A stretch of 64,000 nucleotides of DNA from an uncultured Amylibacter sp. (GCA_905181935.1 CAJIZV010000001.1:310001-374000); one strand, 5' to 3'; shown: positions 11,344-20,238, counted from the first letter of the stretch. Numbers and translations are program-made. Notes: generated from the sequence alone by a model not told the origin.

Positions 11344-12845
11344 AGACTTAGTTCATCTAAAGTGGCAACACTTATACTGGCCTGCTCTACATCATTAAAA
11401 GCAAAAATATCATCCCCAATGATTTGACCCATTTCATGTCCTTTACCTGCAATGAGCAAAGCGTCCCCAGCCTGCAAGGCATCTACACCCATCAAAATTG
11501 CTTTTGCTCGGTCATCGATTTCTGTAGCATTTGGACAACCACGCATAACAGCATCACGTATTAAACTTGGACTTTCATTACGTGGATTATCATCTGTGAC
11601 AAAAACTACATCAGCGTTTTCTGCTGCTGCTTGCCCCATCAACTCACGCTTAGAAGCATCACGATCGCCACCGGCACCCATAATAATAATTATTCGCCCC
11701 ATTACATGGGGGCGCATTGCACTTAAAGCTGTTTTTATAGCATCAGGTGTATGTGCATAGTCTACAAAAATTGAGGCCCCATTAGCACGCTTGGCTGCTA
11801 ACTGCATTCGTCCTAGAACAGTTTTTAACTCTCCAAGTGTATCAAAAACTTCATCAGGCTGTTGACCACAGGCAATAACTAAAGCTGCAGCTTGGAGAAC
11901 ATTCATGGCTTGAAAGTGACCAATCATATCCAATCGAACCGATTTCATTCGACCACGCCATGCAAATAAAACTTGCTGACCAGTAGCATCCAAATTGCAT
12001 TTTTTTAAAGTTAAATCACAATCAGATGCACCAACACTAATAATGTCTTGGCCACGAGATTTAGCTATATTTAAAATATCAACAGCTTTAGGGTCATCCA
12101 TATTAATTACTACAGATCCTTCTGGGGACAATACACGATTAAACAATTCTGACTTTGAGGAAAAATATGTTTCAAATGTTTTATGATAATCTAAATGGTC
12201 ATGGGTAAAATTTGTAAATGCTGCAGCAGTTAAATATACACCATCTAATCGACGTTGATCCAAACCGTGACTCGAAGCTTCCATTGCTCCATGCGTGATT
12301 TCATTATTCTTTAATTCATACAATAATTTATGTAATACAATTGGTTCAGGTGTAGTGTGTGACAATGAAGAAGAATAAGCTCCTTCCACTCCAGATGTAC
12401 CAATATTTACTGCTTTTTTTCCTAAATTTTCCCAAATTTGCCTAGTAAAATTAGCAACTGAAGTTTTGCCATTGGTACCAGTAATAGCTACCATTGTAGC
12501 GGGCTGACCCGAATAAAACCTAGCTGTTGCTTTAGATAAGCTTAACCGTGGATCCTTAGAAACTACTATAGGTATATTTAGATTAAATAATTTTTGTCTA
12601 GCAATTTTCAAACCTTCTAAGTCTGTTAGAATGGCTGCTGCATTCATCATAATTGCAGATTCAATAAAATTACAGCCATGTTGAAGCGCACCTGGCATCG
12701 CTGCAAATAAATTTCCAGCTTTTAATTTGCGGCTATCCACACAGATATTATTAATTATAGGATCACTCAGAATACCATCTGATACAAATAATCCAAGTTC
12801 ACTCAATCTTTTTGGATCCGGGGACTTTTCCAACATTAAGGGCAC
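11340..12845 (-). CDS. murE: UDP-MurNAc-L-Ala-D-Glu--meso-diaminopimelate ligase MurE
   Basis: MurE adds the third residue of the stem peptide. The 501-residue protein has ITGTNGKTSV at ~121-130 and the DDNPRNE motif at ~417-423. The DNPR signature marks meso-diaminopimelate rather than lysine specificity, as expected for a Gram-negative wall. Start codon 1 or 4 are both possible. The gene begins 1 bp after ftsI and overlaps murF by 4 bp. Confidence 0.97.
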   Translation of the reverse strand: MPLMLEKSPDPKRLSELGLFVSDGILSDPIINNICVDSRKLKAGNLFAAMPGALQHGCNFIESAIMMNAAAILTDLEGLKIARQKLFNLNIPIVVSKDPRLSLSKATARFYSGQPATMVAITGTNGKTSVANFTRQIWENLGKKAVNIGTSGVEGAYSSSLSHTTPEPIVLHKLLYELKNNEITHGAMEASSHGLDQRRLDGVYLTAAAFTNFTHDHLDYHKTFETYFSSKSELFNRVLSPEGSVVINMDDPKAVDILNIAKSRGQDIISVGASDCDLTLKKCNLDATGQQVLFAWRGRMKSVRLDMIGHFQAMNVLQAAALVIACGQQPDEVFDTLGELKTVLGRMQLAAKRANGASIFVDYAHTPDAIKTALSAMRPHVMGRIIIIMGAGGDRDASKRELMGQAAAENADVVFVTDDNPRNESPSLIRDAVMRGCPNATEIDDRAKAILMGVDALQAGDALLIAGKGHEMGQIIGDDIFAFNDVEQASISVATLDELSL

Positions 12846-12846
12846 C

Positions 12847-14637
12847 TTATTGGCTTTTAAGTGACGTGTAAGTCACCTGCAAGTTTGGCATAATGGGGCG
12901 TAAATTTAAAATTGGCGCAACACGGCTAATAATTTCAGCTGCTACTGGCACGGCTGTCCAACCTGCAGCACGACGTTTTTCACCAAGAGCATAGAATTCT
13001 GGTTCATCAAGAGATACAATTAAAGTATATTTAGGCTTACTAGCGGGAAATACTGAAGCAAAAGTTGCAATTACTTTTTTGTCGTAATATCCACCTGTTG
13101 GAGATGGCTTATTGGCAGTTCCTGTTTTACCAGCAACTTCATAACCCACAACTTCACCCATGCTAGCAGTGCCTTTTTCTTCGCTAACAACTCGTCTTAA
13201 CATAGAAACTAATTGTTTTGACGTTTTTTCTGAAATTATTTTTTTTCCTCTTAAATTGTTAAACTTAAGGCGTTTCAAGGTTGGTTTTACTTGATATCCA
13301 CCGTTAGAAATAATGGAATACGCTGTGGCTAAATGTAACGGTGTTGCGGAAATTCCATGCCCATATGAAATTGTTATTGTTGAACTATCAGACCAGTTTT
13401 TTGGTATTAATGGTTTTGTCCGGCTAGCTTCGCCTAACTCAACTGGTACAGCTTCAAAAAAACCTAAATCTTTTAATGTATCTTGCTGGGATATAGAGCC
13501 CGCGGCTAAGGCCATGCGTATAGTTCCAGTGTTAGATGATTTCATAATTACATCTTCCATCGTGTTGATGGGCCCATAATCTCTATAATCTCTAAAAGTT
13601 TTCCGGTTCCATTTAAACGGAGTGGTATCAATTATTGTTTGCGGGTTTGCTAATCCTTTTTCCAGTGATGTTGCCGCTGTAAAAATTTTAAAAGTTGAGC
13701 CTAATTCATATAAACCCTGAGCTGCACGATTAAATAGTGGACTATCTGAAGCATCACCAGATACCGCATCATGAGGGCGATTGTTTGGATCAAAATCAGG
13801 TAAAGATACTAAGGATAAAATTTCACCAGTGTGAATATTCATCAAGATTGCAGAAGCACCCTTGGCATTCGTAAAGCGCATGCCATCTTCTAAAACTTGA
13901 CGAGTTGCAGCTTGTGTACTTAAATCAATTGATAATTGTAAGGGTGAGCCTTCCAAAGCTGGATCACGCAACATGGTATCAAAATATTTTTCAACTCCAC
14001 CAACACCAATAATTTCAGCAGCATGCACACCCTCTTCGCCAAACCGAGTTCCACCTAAAATATGCGCTGCCAACTTACCATTTGGATATAAGCGCATTTC
14101 TCTATTTCCAAATAGTAACCCTGGCTCACCTAGATCATGTACTAGCTGGCGCTTCTCAGGAGATACTTGCTTCTTCACCCAAACAAATTTTTTCTTCTCA
14201 TCACTAAAGTCACGAACAAGTTGGTCATAATTGATATCAGGAAAAATAATCTGTAAATCAGCTGCAGCTTTTTTTGGATTAATCATCAAAGGTGGTTGCG
14301 CATAAAGTGCTTGAGTAGACATATTTGTTGCTAAAATATTTCCATTACGGTCAATTATATTAGCACGTTGATTCATAATTTCTGATCCAACTCTATGTTT
14401 AGATACCCCATGGGGCGAGCTGGACGCTAACATTGCCATTTTGCCACCAATGGCACAAAACCCTAGAATAAAAGCTATACCCAATAACATCAGCCGAGTT
14501 TCAGCACGAACACGCGTTTTAACCTGAATAGCTTGATTACGATTGCAACGTTCGTCTGCCTCAATTAAATTTGGATTTTCACCTTGAAGGCGTGATGCGA
14601 TAACATGGGCAAGTGGGCGTAAAGGCTTTCTTCTCAT
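12847..14637 (-). CDS. ftsI: Septal transpeptidase FtsI (PBP3)
   Basis: FtsI is the class B penicillin-binding protein that cross-links septal peptidoglycan, working with FtsW. The 596-residue product has a basic N-terminus, one membrane anchor at ~48-70, a PBP dimerisation domain and a transpeptidase domain. The active-site motifs are STFK at 314-317, SSN at 367-369 and KTGT at 504-507. It overlaps ftsL by 4 bp. The unusually long cytoplasmic tail before the anchor (about 47 residues) is the only notable departure. Confidence 0.97.
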   Translation of the reverse strand: MRRKPLRPLAHVIASRLQGENPNLIEADERCNRNQAIQVKTRVRAETRLMLLGIAFILGFCAIGGKMAMLASSSPHGVSKHRVGSEIMNQRANIIDRNGNILATNMSTQALYAQPPLMINPKKAAADLQIIFPDINYDQLVRDFSDEKKKFVWVKKQVSPEKRQLVHDLGEPGLLFGNREMRLYPNGKLAAHILGGTRFGEEGVHAAEIIGVGGVEKYFDTMLRDPALEGSPLQLSIDLSTQAATRQVLEDGMRFTNAKGASAILMNIHTGEILSLVSLPDFDPNNRPHDAVSGDASDSPLFNRAAQGLYELGSTFKIFTAATSLEKGLANPQTIIDTTPFKWNRKTFRDYRDYGPINTMEDVIMKSSNTGTIRMALAAGSISQQDTLKDLGFFEAVPVELGEASRTKPLIPKNWSDSSTITISYGHGISATPLHLATAYSIISNGGYQVKPTLKRLKFNNLRGKKIISEKTSKQLVSMLRRVVSEEKGTASMGEVVGYEVAGKTGTANKPSPTGGYYDKKVIATFASVFPASKPKYTLIVSLDEPEFYALGEKRRAAGWTAVPVAAEIISRVAPILNLRPIMPNLQVTYTSLKSQ

Positions 14638-14984
14638 GGAAACTGTTTGCCTCCATCGCTAGATACCAAAACTGGTGAGTTAACAATCAAATTCTGGGTC
14701 GGTGGCAAAGGTATAGTATTTAGCTCTGCAAAGTGATGAGCTGTTAAAGGCACTAAATTTAAATGCCTAAAATTTAAATCTGCTAGATTCTGTAATCTTT
14801 TAGGCCGGTTTAGATAAGCCCATTCAACATTTAGAATTGAAATAGTTTCTTTTTCATTTGCAACTTTCTTATGCAACTCATTAACGCGACGTATGGACAT
14901 TTGAGTAGTATAGTTTTCAGTATATGCCCAATAGGCAACTAAAAGTACGAGAGCAGAACACATGATATATATAAAAATACGCAT
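14634..14984 (-). CDS. ftsL: Cell division protein FtsL-like
   Basis: A 116-residue bitopic membrane protein with an N-terminal transmembrane helix at about residues 4-20, followed by a short heptad-like stretch (RRVNELHKKVANEKETISILN). It ends in a proline-rich tail. FtsL sequences are poorly conserved, so the call rests on size, topology and location between rsmH and ftsI, where ftsL is found in dcw clusters. Its ATG overlaps the rsmH stop by one base (TAATG). Confidence 0.85.
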   Translation of the reverse strand: MRIFIYIMCSALVLLVAYWAYTENYTTQMSIRRVNELHKKVANEKETISILNVEWAYLNRPKRLQNLADLNFRHLNLVPLTAHHFAELNTIPLPPTQNLIVNSPVLVSSDGGKQFP

Positions 14985-15997
14985 TAAATTAAGCGCTCCA
15001 AATCGAATTTAGGAAGCCCAATATCAAATGGTGAAATATCTTCAGAAACAGTGTCCAAACGGCGAGCCAACCGCAATTTTGCAGATCTAGCACGAGGATT
15101 AAACTTAATTTCTTCATCTGAAGGAACTATAGCTTTTCGCCCAACCCGTTCAAAAGCTTTCACCTCTTCTTCTTGTTCAGGTTGATATCGATTACCTTTA
15201 GGGTTATTTCCAGACCTTGCTTGAATAAATCGTTTTACAATGCGGTCTTCTAGCGAATGGAATGTAACAACAGCCAACAAGCCACCTTCAGAAAGGGCGT
15301 TTTCCGCAGCGCGTAATCCATCTACTAATTGCCCTAATTCATCGTTCACAGCTATTCTAAGGGCTTGAAAAGTTCTAGTTGCTGGATGTGTTTGGCCTGG
15401 CTTTGGTCTAGGTAAGCTGGCTTCAATAACCTTAACTAATTGAAAAGTACTTTCAAACCTTGAATTTTCGCGCGCCCTAACTATATTTCGCGCAATGCGC
15501 CGTGAAGCACGATCCTCTCCATACAAATATATCAAATCTGCTAAGACGTCTTCATCAACAGAATTTACAATATCTGCAGCTGACATACCTGATTGTGCCA
15601 TACGCATATCTAAAGGCCCATCTTTCATAAATGAGAAACCTCTATCAGCCTGATCAATTTGCATTGATGATACTCCAATGTCTAAAACAACACCGTCAAG
15701 CAGCCCACTTCCAGCTTCTGTAGCTAATGCATCAAGATTTCCAAACGTGCCATGTATAAGTTTTAATCGATCCTGATATTTACTTGCCCAAGTTTTGGCG
15801 CGAACAAAAACTTCTGGATCACGATCGATGGCATAAACAGTATCAGCGCCAGAATCTAAAAGAGCGCGCGTATAGCCACCAGCACCAAAAGTACCATCAA
15901 GCCATTGTCCAGAAATAGGTTTAACCGCGTCTAAAATTGGTAACAATAAAACTGGGATATGAGGCGCAGATGATTGATGGGTCTGGGCCAGACTCAT
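14984..15997 (-). CDS. rsmH: 16S rRNA (cytosine1402-N4)-methyltransferase RsmH
   Basis: RsmH (MraW) methylates N4 of C1402 in the decoding centre of 16S rRNA using S-adenosylmethionine. The 337-residue protein contains [13 protein letters not shown], the SAM-binding [14 protein letters not shown] at ~34-47, [12 protein letters not shown], and the C-terminal [12 protein letters not shown] segment. It is the second gene of the dcw operon, 3 bp after mraZ. Confidence 0.97.
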   Translation of the reverse strand: MSLAQTHQSSAPHIPVLLLPILDAVKPISGQWLDGTFGAGGYTRALLDSGADTVYAIDRDPEVFVRAKTWASKYQDRLKLIHGTFGNLDALATEAGSGLLDGVVLDIGVSSMQIDQADRGFSFMKDGPLDMRMAQSGMSAADIVNSVDEDVLADLIYLYGEDRASRRIARNIVRARENSRFESTFQLVKVIEASLPRPKPGQTHPATRTFQALRIAVNDELGQLVDGLRAAENALSEGGLLAVVTFHSLEDRIVKRFIQARSGNNPKGNRYQPEQEEEVKAFERVGRKAIVPSDEEIKFNPRARSAKLRLARRLDTVSEDISPFDIGLPKFDLERLI

Positions 15998-16000
15998 GGC

Positions 16001-16498
16001 TTAAATTCCAATCGGTTTATTCAAAACTTGACGTAAATCAAATCCAACACCGCGCTCTGCCAGCGCCACCTCACGCTGCTCACTGTATATTTTATATATA
16101 TCAGGGCGCCATATTTGAAAGGTTTTAACAGTTCCTGCAAATACAACCTCTCCACCTAAGCTAAGCTTTTCAATAAGTACTGGATTTAAAATAATTCGCC
16201 CAGTCTCATCTATATTCATTTGTAATGATTTAGTAGAATAATTCATTTCCATTGCAGAACGATCGTCTCCATATGGCATGGACTCAATTGCTTCTTCAAT
16301 ATCATCCATGGCTCGCACTGAATATCCTTCGATATACTTTTGCGATTGACCGCCGTAAACTAATATTAATTCAGGGCGCAAACCATTAGTCCAGTCAGGA
16401 TCACCTTCTTCTAGCACACGTCGAAACGGGGCTGGAATAGAAACTCTACCCTTACCGTCCACTTTTTGAACGATTTCGCCTCTAAATCTGCGTGCCAC
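16001..16498 (-). CDS. mraZ: Transcriptional regulator MraZ
   Basis: MraZ is a DNA-binding protein of the AbrB/SpoVT swapped-hairpin fold that represses its own dcw operon in E. coli. The 165-residue product has two MraZ repeats, with the DxxGR signatures KVDGKGRVSIPAPFR at ~12-26 and NIDETGRIILNP further on. The start is a GTG (16496-16498), chosen because an AGAGGT ribosome-binding site lies about 8 nt upstream and the product begins MARRFRGE. A phased repeat array that could be its operator lies about 260-305 bp upstream. Confidence 0.95.
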   Translation of the reverse strand: MARRFRGEIVQKVDGKGRVSIPAPFRRVLEEGDPDWTNGLRPELILVYGGQSQKYIEGYSVRAMDDIEEAIESMPYGDDRSAMEMNYSTKSLQMNIDETGRIILNPVLIEKLSLGGEVVFAGTVKTFQIWRPDIYKIYSEQREVALAERGVGFDLRQVLNKPIGI

Positions 16499-16535
16499 GA
16501 TTGCGACCTCTTTATTCTCGGCCTAAGCCATTAAA

Positions 16536-16577
16536 GTGAAACGGCGAACCAAGCTGCTGCCACTGCTTGATTCGCCG
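16536..16577 (-). terminator. Hairpin in the mraZ leader, possible attenuator
   Basis: Read on the minus strand, 16577-16565 (CGGCGAATCAAGC) pairs with 16554-16542 (GCTTGGTTCGCCG) to form a 13-bp stem with one U-G wobble and a 10-nt loop. The sequence then runs TTTCACTTTAAT. On the plus strand the wobble becomes a C-A mismatch, so the structure fits minus-strand transcription better. Only a short U-rich stretch follows, so partial rather than full termination is likely. Confidence 0.6.
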
Positions 16578-16740
16578 CCCTTGTCCAATTTAGGACTGTC
16601 TGGTTTGAGGGATACCACCCAGGGAGGTGTCTGCTCGTATCCGTCCAGATCTTACTTTTTAGATGGGGGGCGCCTGTATGAAACCGTTTGGTATCCATGG
16701 ATCTTATCGTCCAATTGATACGTCTCACCTCATCATGTTT
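16536..16740 (-). ncRNA. Structured 5' leader of the dcw operon (UpsM-like)
   Basis: The roughly 240 bp upstream of mraZ are markedly more GC-rich and structured than the AT-rich sequence beyond them. On the minus strand there are three successive hairpins: 642-610 (GGATAC...GTATCC with an inner CACC...GGTG), a small one at about 597-583 (GTCC...GGAC), and the 13-bp stem at 577-542. In Rhodobacter sphaeroides the mraZ 5' UTR gives the sRNA UpsM by partial termination and RNase E processing. Position and architecture are similar here, though sequence homology could not be tested. The 5' end is not located. Confidence 0.5.
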
Positions 16741-16760
16741 TATTAATAAATGATTTTGAC

Positions 16761-16804
16761 TGGTTATAAAAGGTATTTTTTGGGATTTTATGGTTTTTTA
16801 TGGG
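16761..16804. promoter_or_regulatory. 10-bp-phased TGGK repeat array (candidate MraZ operator)
   Basis: On the plus strand TGGT, AGGT, TGGG, TGGT and TGGG begin at 16761, 16771, 16781, 16791 and 16801, exactly 10 bp apart, with AT-rich spacers. A weaker TGAT begins at 16751. E. coli MraZ is known to bind three TGGGN direct repeats separated by 5 nt, which gives the same 10-bp period. Here the repeats lie on the strand opposite to mraZ. The array sits in the expected control region, so autoregulation is a reasonable inference. Confidence 0.65.
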
Positions 16805-16813
16805 TAAATCTAA

Positions 16814-16837
16814 ATTTACAGCATATATAGTGTAAAT
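16814..16837. promoter_or_regulatory. Inverted repeat next to the phased array
   Basis: ATTTACA (16814-16820) and TGTAAAT (16831-16837) form a perfect 7-bp inverted repeat with a 10-bp AT-rich spacer, only 10 bp from the phased array. It could be an operator for a dimeric regulator, or a chance feature of AT-rich DNA. No specific regulator is recognised. Confidence 0.3.
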
Positions 16838-16995
16838 ATTTTATCATTATCTATATGTTGTATTACTCATATTTTTGAATTTATACTTTATAATATTAAA
16901 CATTAAAAATTATAGGAACTTATAGTGAACATATCTAAAAATTTCGTTACTAGCAAATATATAAATATTTTAGAGTTATTGTTAAATTTGATAAT
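16838..16995. other. AT-rich spacer between rnpB and the dcw control region
   Basis: About 160 bp of very AT-rich sequence with no supportable gene. It holds the 3' flank of rnpB and probably the far upstream part of the dcw promoter. No promoter hexamers could be assigned with confidence. Confidence 0.5.
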
Positions 16996-17343
16996 ATGCG
17001 GATGGCCTATAAGCCGGATTTTGTCGTGTGCGACCATTCATCTGGGCCTTGCGTTACCACAAGGCTCTAGCAACCACCCGAACCTGCTGGGGCTTCAGCG
17101 ACCCCGCCCATAAAGGCACGCGATTCCTACTTGGTTTTGCTCCTGACGGGGCTTGCCATGCCAGTGCTGTTGCCAACACCGCGGTAGGCTCTTACCCCAC
17201 CGTTTCACCCTTACTCGTACATGACGAGCGGTTTTTTTTCTGTGGCGCTTTCCCTTGAGTTACCCCAGGCGGGCGTTACCCGCCGTCATTGCTGTAAAGA
17301 GTCCGGACTTTCCTCGCTTGCGCGCGGCCGCCCAGCCATCCGC
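16996..17343 (-). ncRNA. rnpB: RNase P RNA, bacterial class A
   Basis: This is the catalytic RNA of RNase P, which removes 5' leaders from tRNA precursors. The ends pair perfectly as helix P1: GCGGATGGC (17343-17335) with GCCATCCGC (17006-16998). The universally conserved GAGGAAAGTCCGGACTC block appears at about 17316-17300, and the 3' end carries the typical AAAATCCGGCTTATAGGCC. The length of about 348 nt is normal for class A. Short open frames across it are fortuitous. The 5' end is set by P1 and by the promoter at 17350-17378. No clear intrinsic terminator follows. Confidence 0.96.
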
Positions 17344-17349
17344 GATTTA

Positions 17350-17378
17350 TGCATATTAGATGAACACGTGACCGTCAA
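17350..17378 (-). promoter_or_regulatory. rnpB promoter
   Basis: On the minus strand TTGACG (17378-17373) is followed after exactly 17 bp by TATGCA (17355-17350). Transcription would start 7 nt later at the G at 17343, precisely the first base of the rnpB P1 helix. Hexamers, spacing and start all agree, so this is probably the sigma-70-type promoter of rnpB. Confidence 0.8.
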
Positions 17379-17489
17379 TGGATTTTACTAACGGTCTCTC
17401 ACAATAGTATTTACACTCATGATTCATGAGACAAAAAAATAAAAAGTATTAAATTTTACGAGACATATTAAAACCAAAAAAATTCTATT

Positions 17490-18203
17490 TTACAGATGAG
17501 TTGGCCAATTATTAGCCAAAGATATTATTACACCCATATCAGACATAGACAACTCACCCTCTTGATCAGGCAAAAACCTTAAGCGAAACGCATACAAAAC
17601 TGCATTCCAACCATCTTCATCATTATTAGGTGGGCAATAACCAAATATTTTTGCAGCATGCTTAAAAATATCCCAATCAGGTGCCTTACTTTCAATATTA
17701 TGCGGCCATACACCTAAACCTTTTTTAGCAAAAGTCTGCCATGGGAATCTACGCCCAGGATCAAATTTTCTACCAGGCGACATATCAGAATGCCCAATTA
17801 TATTTTTAGCTATAATCTCTGGCCGCCGGTTTAAAATATCAAAAAGTAACACCTCCAGCGCTTGTAGTTGTAGATAATCGAAATCCAATTCATCATTAAT
17901 TGATGGGCAATAATCAAGTTCAATACCTATTGAATGAGAGTTGATATCTCTCACTTGACCCCAAGTACCTTTTCCGGCGTGCCAAGAGCGTAGGCTTTCA
18001 TCGACCATTTGCGTGATTTTGCCTTCTTTAGATATAATATAATGTGCGGATACTTCAAATTTTGGATCACATAAACGTTCTATTGCACTCATCACGTTCT
18101 CCATTGCAGTATAGTGCAAAACAATCATATCAGGAGGGGAGCCATGTTTACGAGGCCCACAATTAGGTGAAAAATATTGCTTAATATTTAAATCAAATAC
18201 CAT
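17490..18203 (-). CDS. N-acetylmuramoyl-L-alanine amidase, AmpD/Amidase_2 family
   Basis: A 237-residue zinc amidase that cleaves the bond between MurNAc (or anhydro-MurNAc) and the stem peptide, probably in wall recycling. It has VLHYTA with the first zinc histidine at ~30, ESLRSWHAGKG, the IGIEL strand, and GHSDMSPGRKFDPG with the remaining histidine and aspartate ligands at ~138-150. No signal peptide is visible, which favours a cytoplasmic AmpD-like role. A C-terminal stretch of about 70 residues beyond the catalytic core may be a peptidoglycan-binding helical domain. It lies 9 bp downstream of the lipoprotein gene. Confidence 0.85.
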   Translation of the reverse strand: MVFDLNIKQYFSPNCGPRKHGSPPDMIVLHYTAMENVMSAIERLCDPKFEVSAHYIISKEGKITQMVDESLRSWHAGKGTWGQVRDINSHSIGIELDYCPSINDELDFDYLQLQALEVLLFDILNRRPEIIAKNIIGHSDMSPGRKFDPGRRFPWQTFAKKGLGVWPHNIESKAPDWDIFKHAAKIFGYCPPNNDEDGWNAVLYAFRLRFLPDQEGELSMSDMGVIISLANNWPTHL

Positions 18204-18212
18204 AAAAAGATG

Positions 18213-18749
18213 TTAGCGTATTGGGACCCAAGCGCAAGCAAACCCATCACCATCAGAATCTAATAATAACGTGTCACGTCTTGGTCCACCGGCGCTTAAA
18301 AATGCCATTTGTGCAATTTCAGGGACTGAGTACTCATTACAATTAGTTCCCTCAGAATATCTAAAAGTTAAGCGGTTATAAATATTTTCTCCTACAAAAT
18401 GCATTTGGGTAGCACTATAGTCACGTAAATCTAATGTCTTATTACGTTTTTTGAGTGTAATCTCGCGTATTTTGCTTATTATTACGTGCTTTTTAGATTC
18501 ATCATCACCACCTGGAATAGATAATGCAGGTTCATAAAGACCTTCGACAGGTACAGGCGTAGCAGTAATACTTTCTGTGATAGGATTTTCTAAATCAGGG
18601 TTACCTATTGTACTTTCACCATCATTATTTGGCACAGAGATCCCAAGTAACGGCTGCACAGATACAAAACCAACTTGAGATGGAATTGGGAGCTCTTCAC
18701 ATGCAGTAAATAATATTAATGCCGCTAAACTAATCAGGACCTTTTTCAT
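18213..18749 (-). CDS. Excalibur-type lipoprotein, function unknown
   Basis: A 178-residue predicted lipoprotein. The ATG at 18747-18749 is chosen over an upstream frame start because it follows a GGTGG motif and gives MKKVLISLAALILFTAC, a clear lipoprotein signal with Cys17 in the lipobox. The middle is low-complexity and proline- and threonine-rich. The C-terminal 40 residues (CNEYSVPEIAQMAFLSAGG, then DSDGDGFACAW) resemble an Excalibur-like calcium-binding motif, DxDxDGxxC. Similar lipoproteins occur in Rhodobacterales as far as I recall. It begins 1 bp after gatA and is probably co-transcribed with it. The function is not known. Confidence 0.8.
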   Translation of the reverse strand: MKKVLISLAALILFTACEELPIPSQVGFVSVQPLLGISVPNNDGESTIGNPDLENPITESITATPVPVEGLYEPALSIPGGDDESKKHVIISKIREITLKKRNKTLDLRDYSATQMHFVGENIYNRLTFRYSEGTNCNEYSVPEIAQMAFLSAGGPRRDTLLLDSDGDGFACAWVPIR

Positions 18750-18750
18750 A

Positions 18751-20238
18751 TTACCACCATTTATCTGCTTTTGTTTTAAAGTTAGCACAACTTTCAAGCA
18801 CTGAAGCTATGTTTAACATTTCACCCTCTTCCCAAGGACGCCCGATTAATTGCAAGCCCAAAGGCAAGCCTTCTGCGCTTAGACCTACTGGAACAGATAC
18901 ACCTGGCAAACCAGCAAGGTTAACCGTAACTGTAAATACATCATTAAGGTACATTTTAATTGGGTCTTCATTTTTCATCTCACCCAGACCAAATGCAGCA
19001 GATGGTGTTGCTGGAGTAAGTATCGCATCAACACCTGTGGAATAGACATCATCAAAATCTTTTTTAATTAATGTTCGCACACGTTGTGCACGTCGATAAT
19101 ATGCATCATAAAAACCAGCCGAAAGAACATAAGCACCAACCATTACACGGCGTTTAACTTCATCTCCAAAACCTTCCGCACGTGTTCGAGCATACATGTC
19201 ATCTATGCCTTCACCAGACTTAAGTGTGGCTCGGTGCCCATAACGAACACCGTCATAACGAGCAAGGTTTGATGACGCTTCCGCAGGAGCTAAAACGTAG
19301 TATGCTGGTAATGCGTATTTTGTATGAGGCAGTGATACGTCAACAATCTCAGCACCAGCATCACGTAACATATCAGTGCCGTCTTTCCACAACTTCTCTA
19401 TCTCATCGGGCATACCATCCAGGCGATACTCTTTGGGAATACCAATTTTTTTGCCTTTAATGTCACCTGTTATAGCAGTTTCAAAATTAGGAACTGTAAA
19501 TGGCGCAGATGTACTATCTTTATTATCATGACCAGAAATTGCATTTAAAAATATTGCACTATCGCGAACAGTTTTTGTCATTGGACCTGCTTGATCAAGT
19601 GAAGAAGCAAATGCGATGATACCCCAGCGCGATACACGGCCATATGTGGGCTTTACGCCAACTATACCAGTAAAAGCAGCAGGCTGTCGGATTGAACCTC
19701 CAGTATCAGTACCAGTTGCAGCGAGGCATAGATCTGCAGCAACCGCTGATGCAGATCCACCTGATGACCCACCTGCCGTTAACTTTTTATCAGAACCATT
19801 ACGACGCCAAGGGTTCACAGCTGCACCATAAATTGACGTTTCATTAGATGATCCCATGGCGAATTCATCCATATTAAGCTTACCTAACATTACAGCACCT
19901 TGCTCCCAAAGCCTAGCAGTAACTGTACTTTCATATTCAGGTTTAAAATCAGTCAGTATCTTTGAGGCAGCTTGAGAATTTACATTTTTCGTACAGAATA
20001 AATCCTTTATGCCTAAAGGAATTCCACACATGTCAGGGGAGTTTCCTTTTGCTAGCATTGAGTCAGCCTTATTTGCTTGCTCTCGCGCAAGTTCAGGAGT
20101 TTTTACACAGTAGGCATTTAAGGCATCTGATGCTTTAACTGCACCAATGCATGACTCTGTTAGTTCAGCCGCTGTAATTTCTTTATTACGTAGTTTATCG
20201 CGTGCTGCAGCTATTGTAAGTTTAAATAAATCAATCAT
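18751..20238 (-). CDS. gatA: Asp/Glu-tRNA amidotransferase subunit A
   Basis: GatA is the amidase subunit of GatCAB, which converts Glu-tRNA(Gln) and Asp-tRNA(Asn) to their amidated forms. The 495-residue protein shows the amidase-signature triad: Lys78 in [10 protein letters not shown], Ser158 in [11 protein letters not shown] and Ser182 in [12 protein letters not shown]. It follows gatC by 3 bp. gatB is not in the window. No Gln- or Asn-tRNA synthetase is seen here, and the AspRS at 48655 could be the non-discriminating partner. Confidence 0.97.
   Translation of the reverse strand: MIDLFKLTIAAARDKLRNKEITAAELTESCIGAVKASDALNAYCVKTPELAREQANKADSMLAKGNSPDMCGIPLGIKDLFCTKNVNSQAASKILTDFKPEYESTVTARLWEQGAVMLGKLNMDEFAMGSSNETSIYGAAVNPWRRNGSDKKLTAGGSSGGSASAVAADLCLAATGTDTGGSIRQPAAFTGIVGVKPTYGRVSRWGIIAFASSLDQAGPMTKTVRDSAIFLNAISGHDNKDSTSAPFTVPNFETAITGDIKGKKIGIPKEYRLDGMPDEIEKLWKDGTDMLRDAGAEIVDVSLPHTKYALPAYYVLAPAEASSNLARYDGVRYGHRATLKSGEGIDDMYARTRAEGFGDEVKRRVMVGAYVLSAGFYDAYYRRAQRVRTLIKKDFDDVYSTGVDAILTPATPSAAFGLGEMKNEDPIKMYLNDVFTVTVNLAGLPGVSVPVGLSAEGLPLGLQLIGRPWEEGEMLNIASVLESCANFKTKADKWW

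Noticed and set aside
16531..16728. Open frames on both strands in the mraZ leader
   Set aside because: The sequence is dominated by inverted repeats and neither product resembles a protein; an RNA leader explains it better.
16925..17258. Two plus-strand open frames over the rnpB region
   Set aside because: They coincide with the conserved RNase P RNA on the other strand; no protein family is recognisable.
16565..17425. GANTC (CcrM) sites near mraZ and rnpB as GcrA targets
   Set aside because: Such a 4-base motif is expected every few hundred bases; no clustering was evident.
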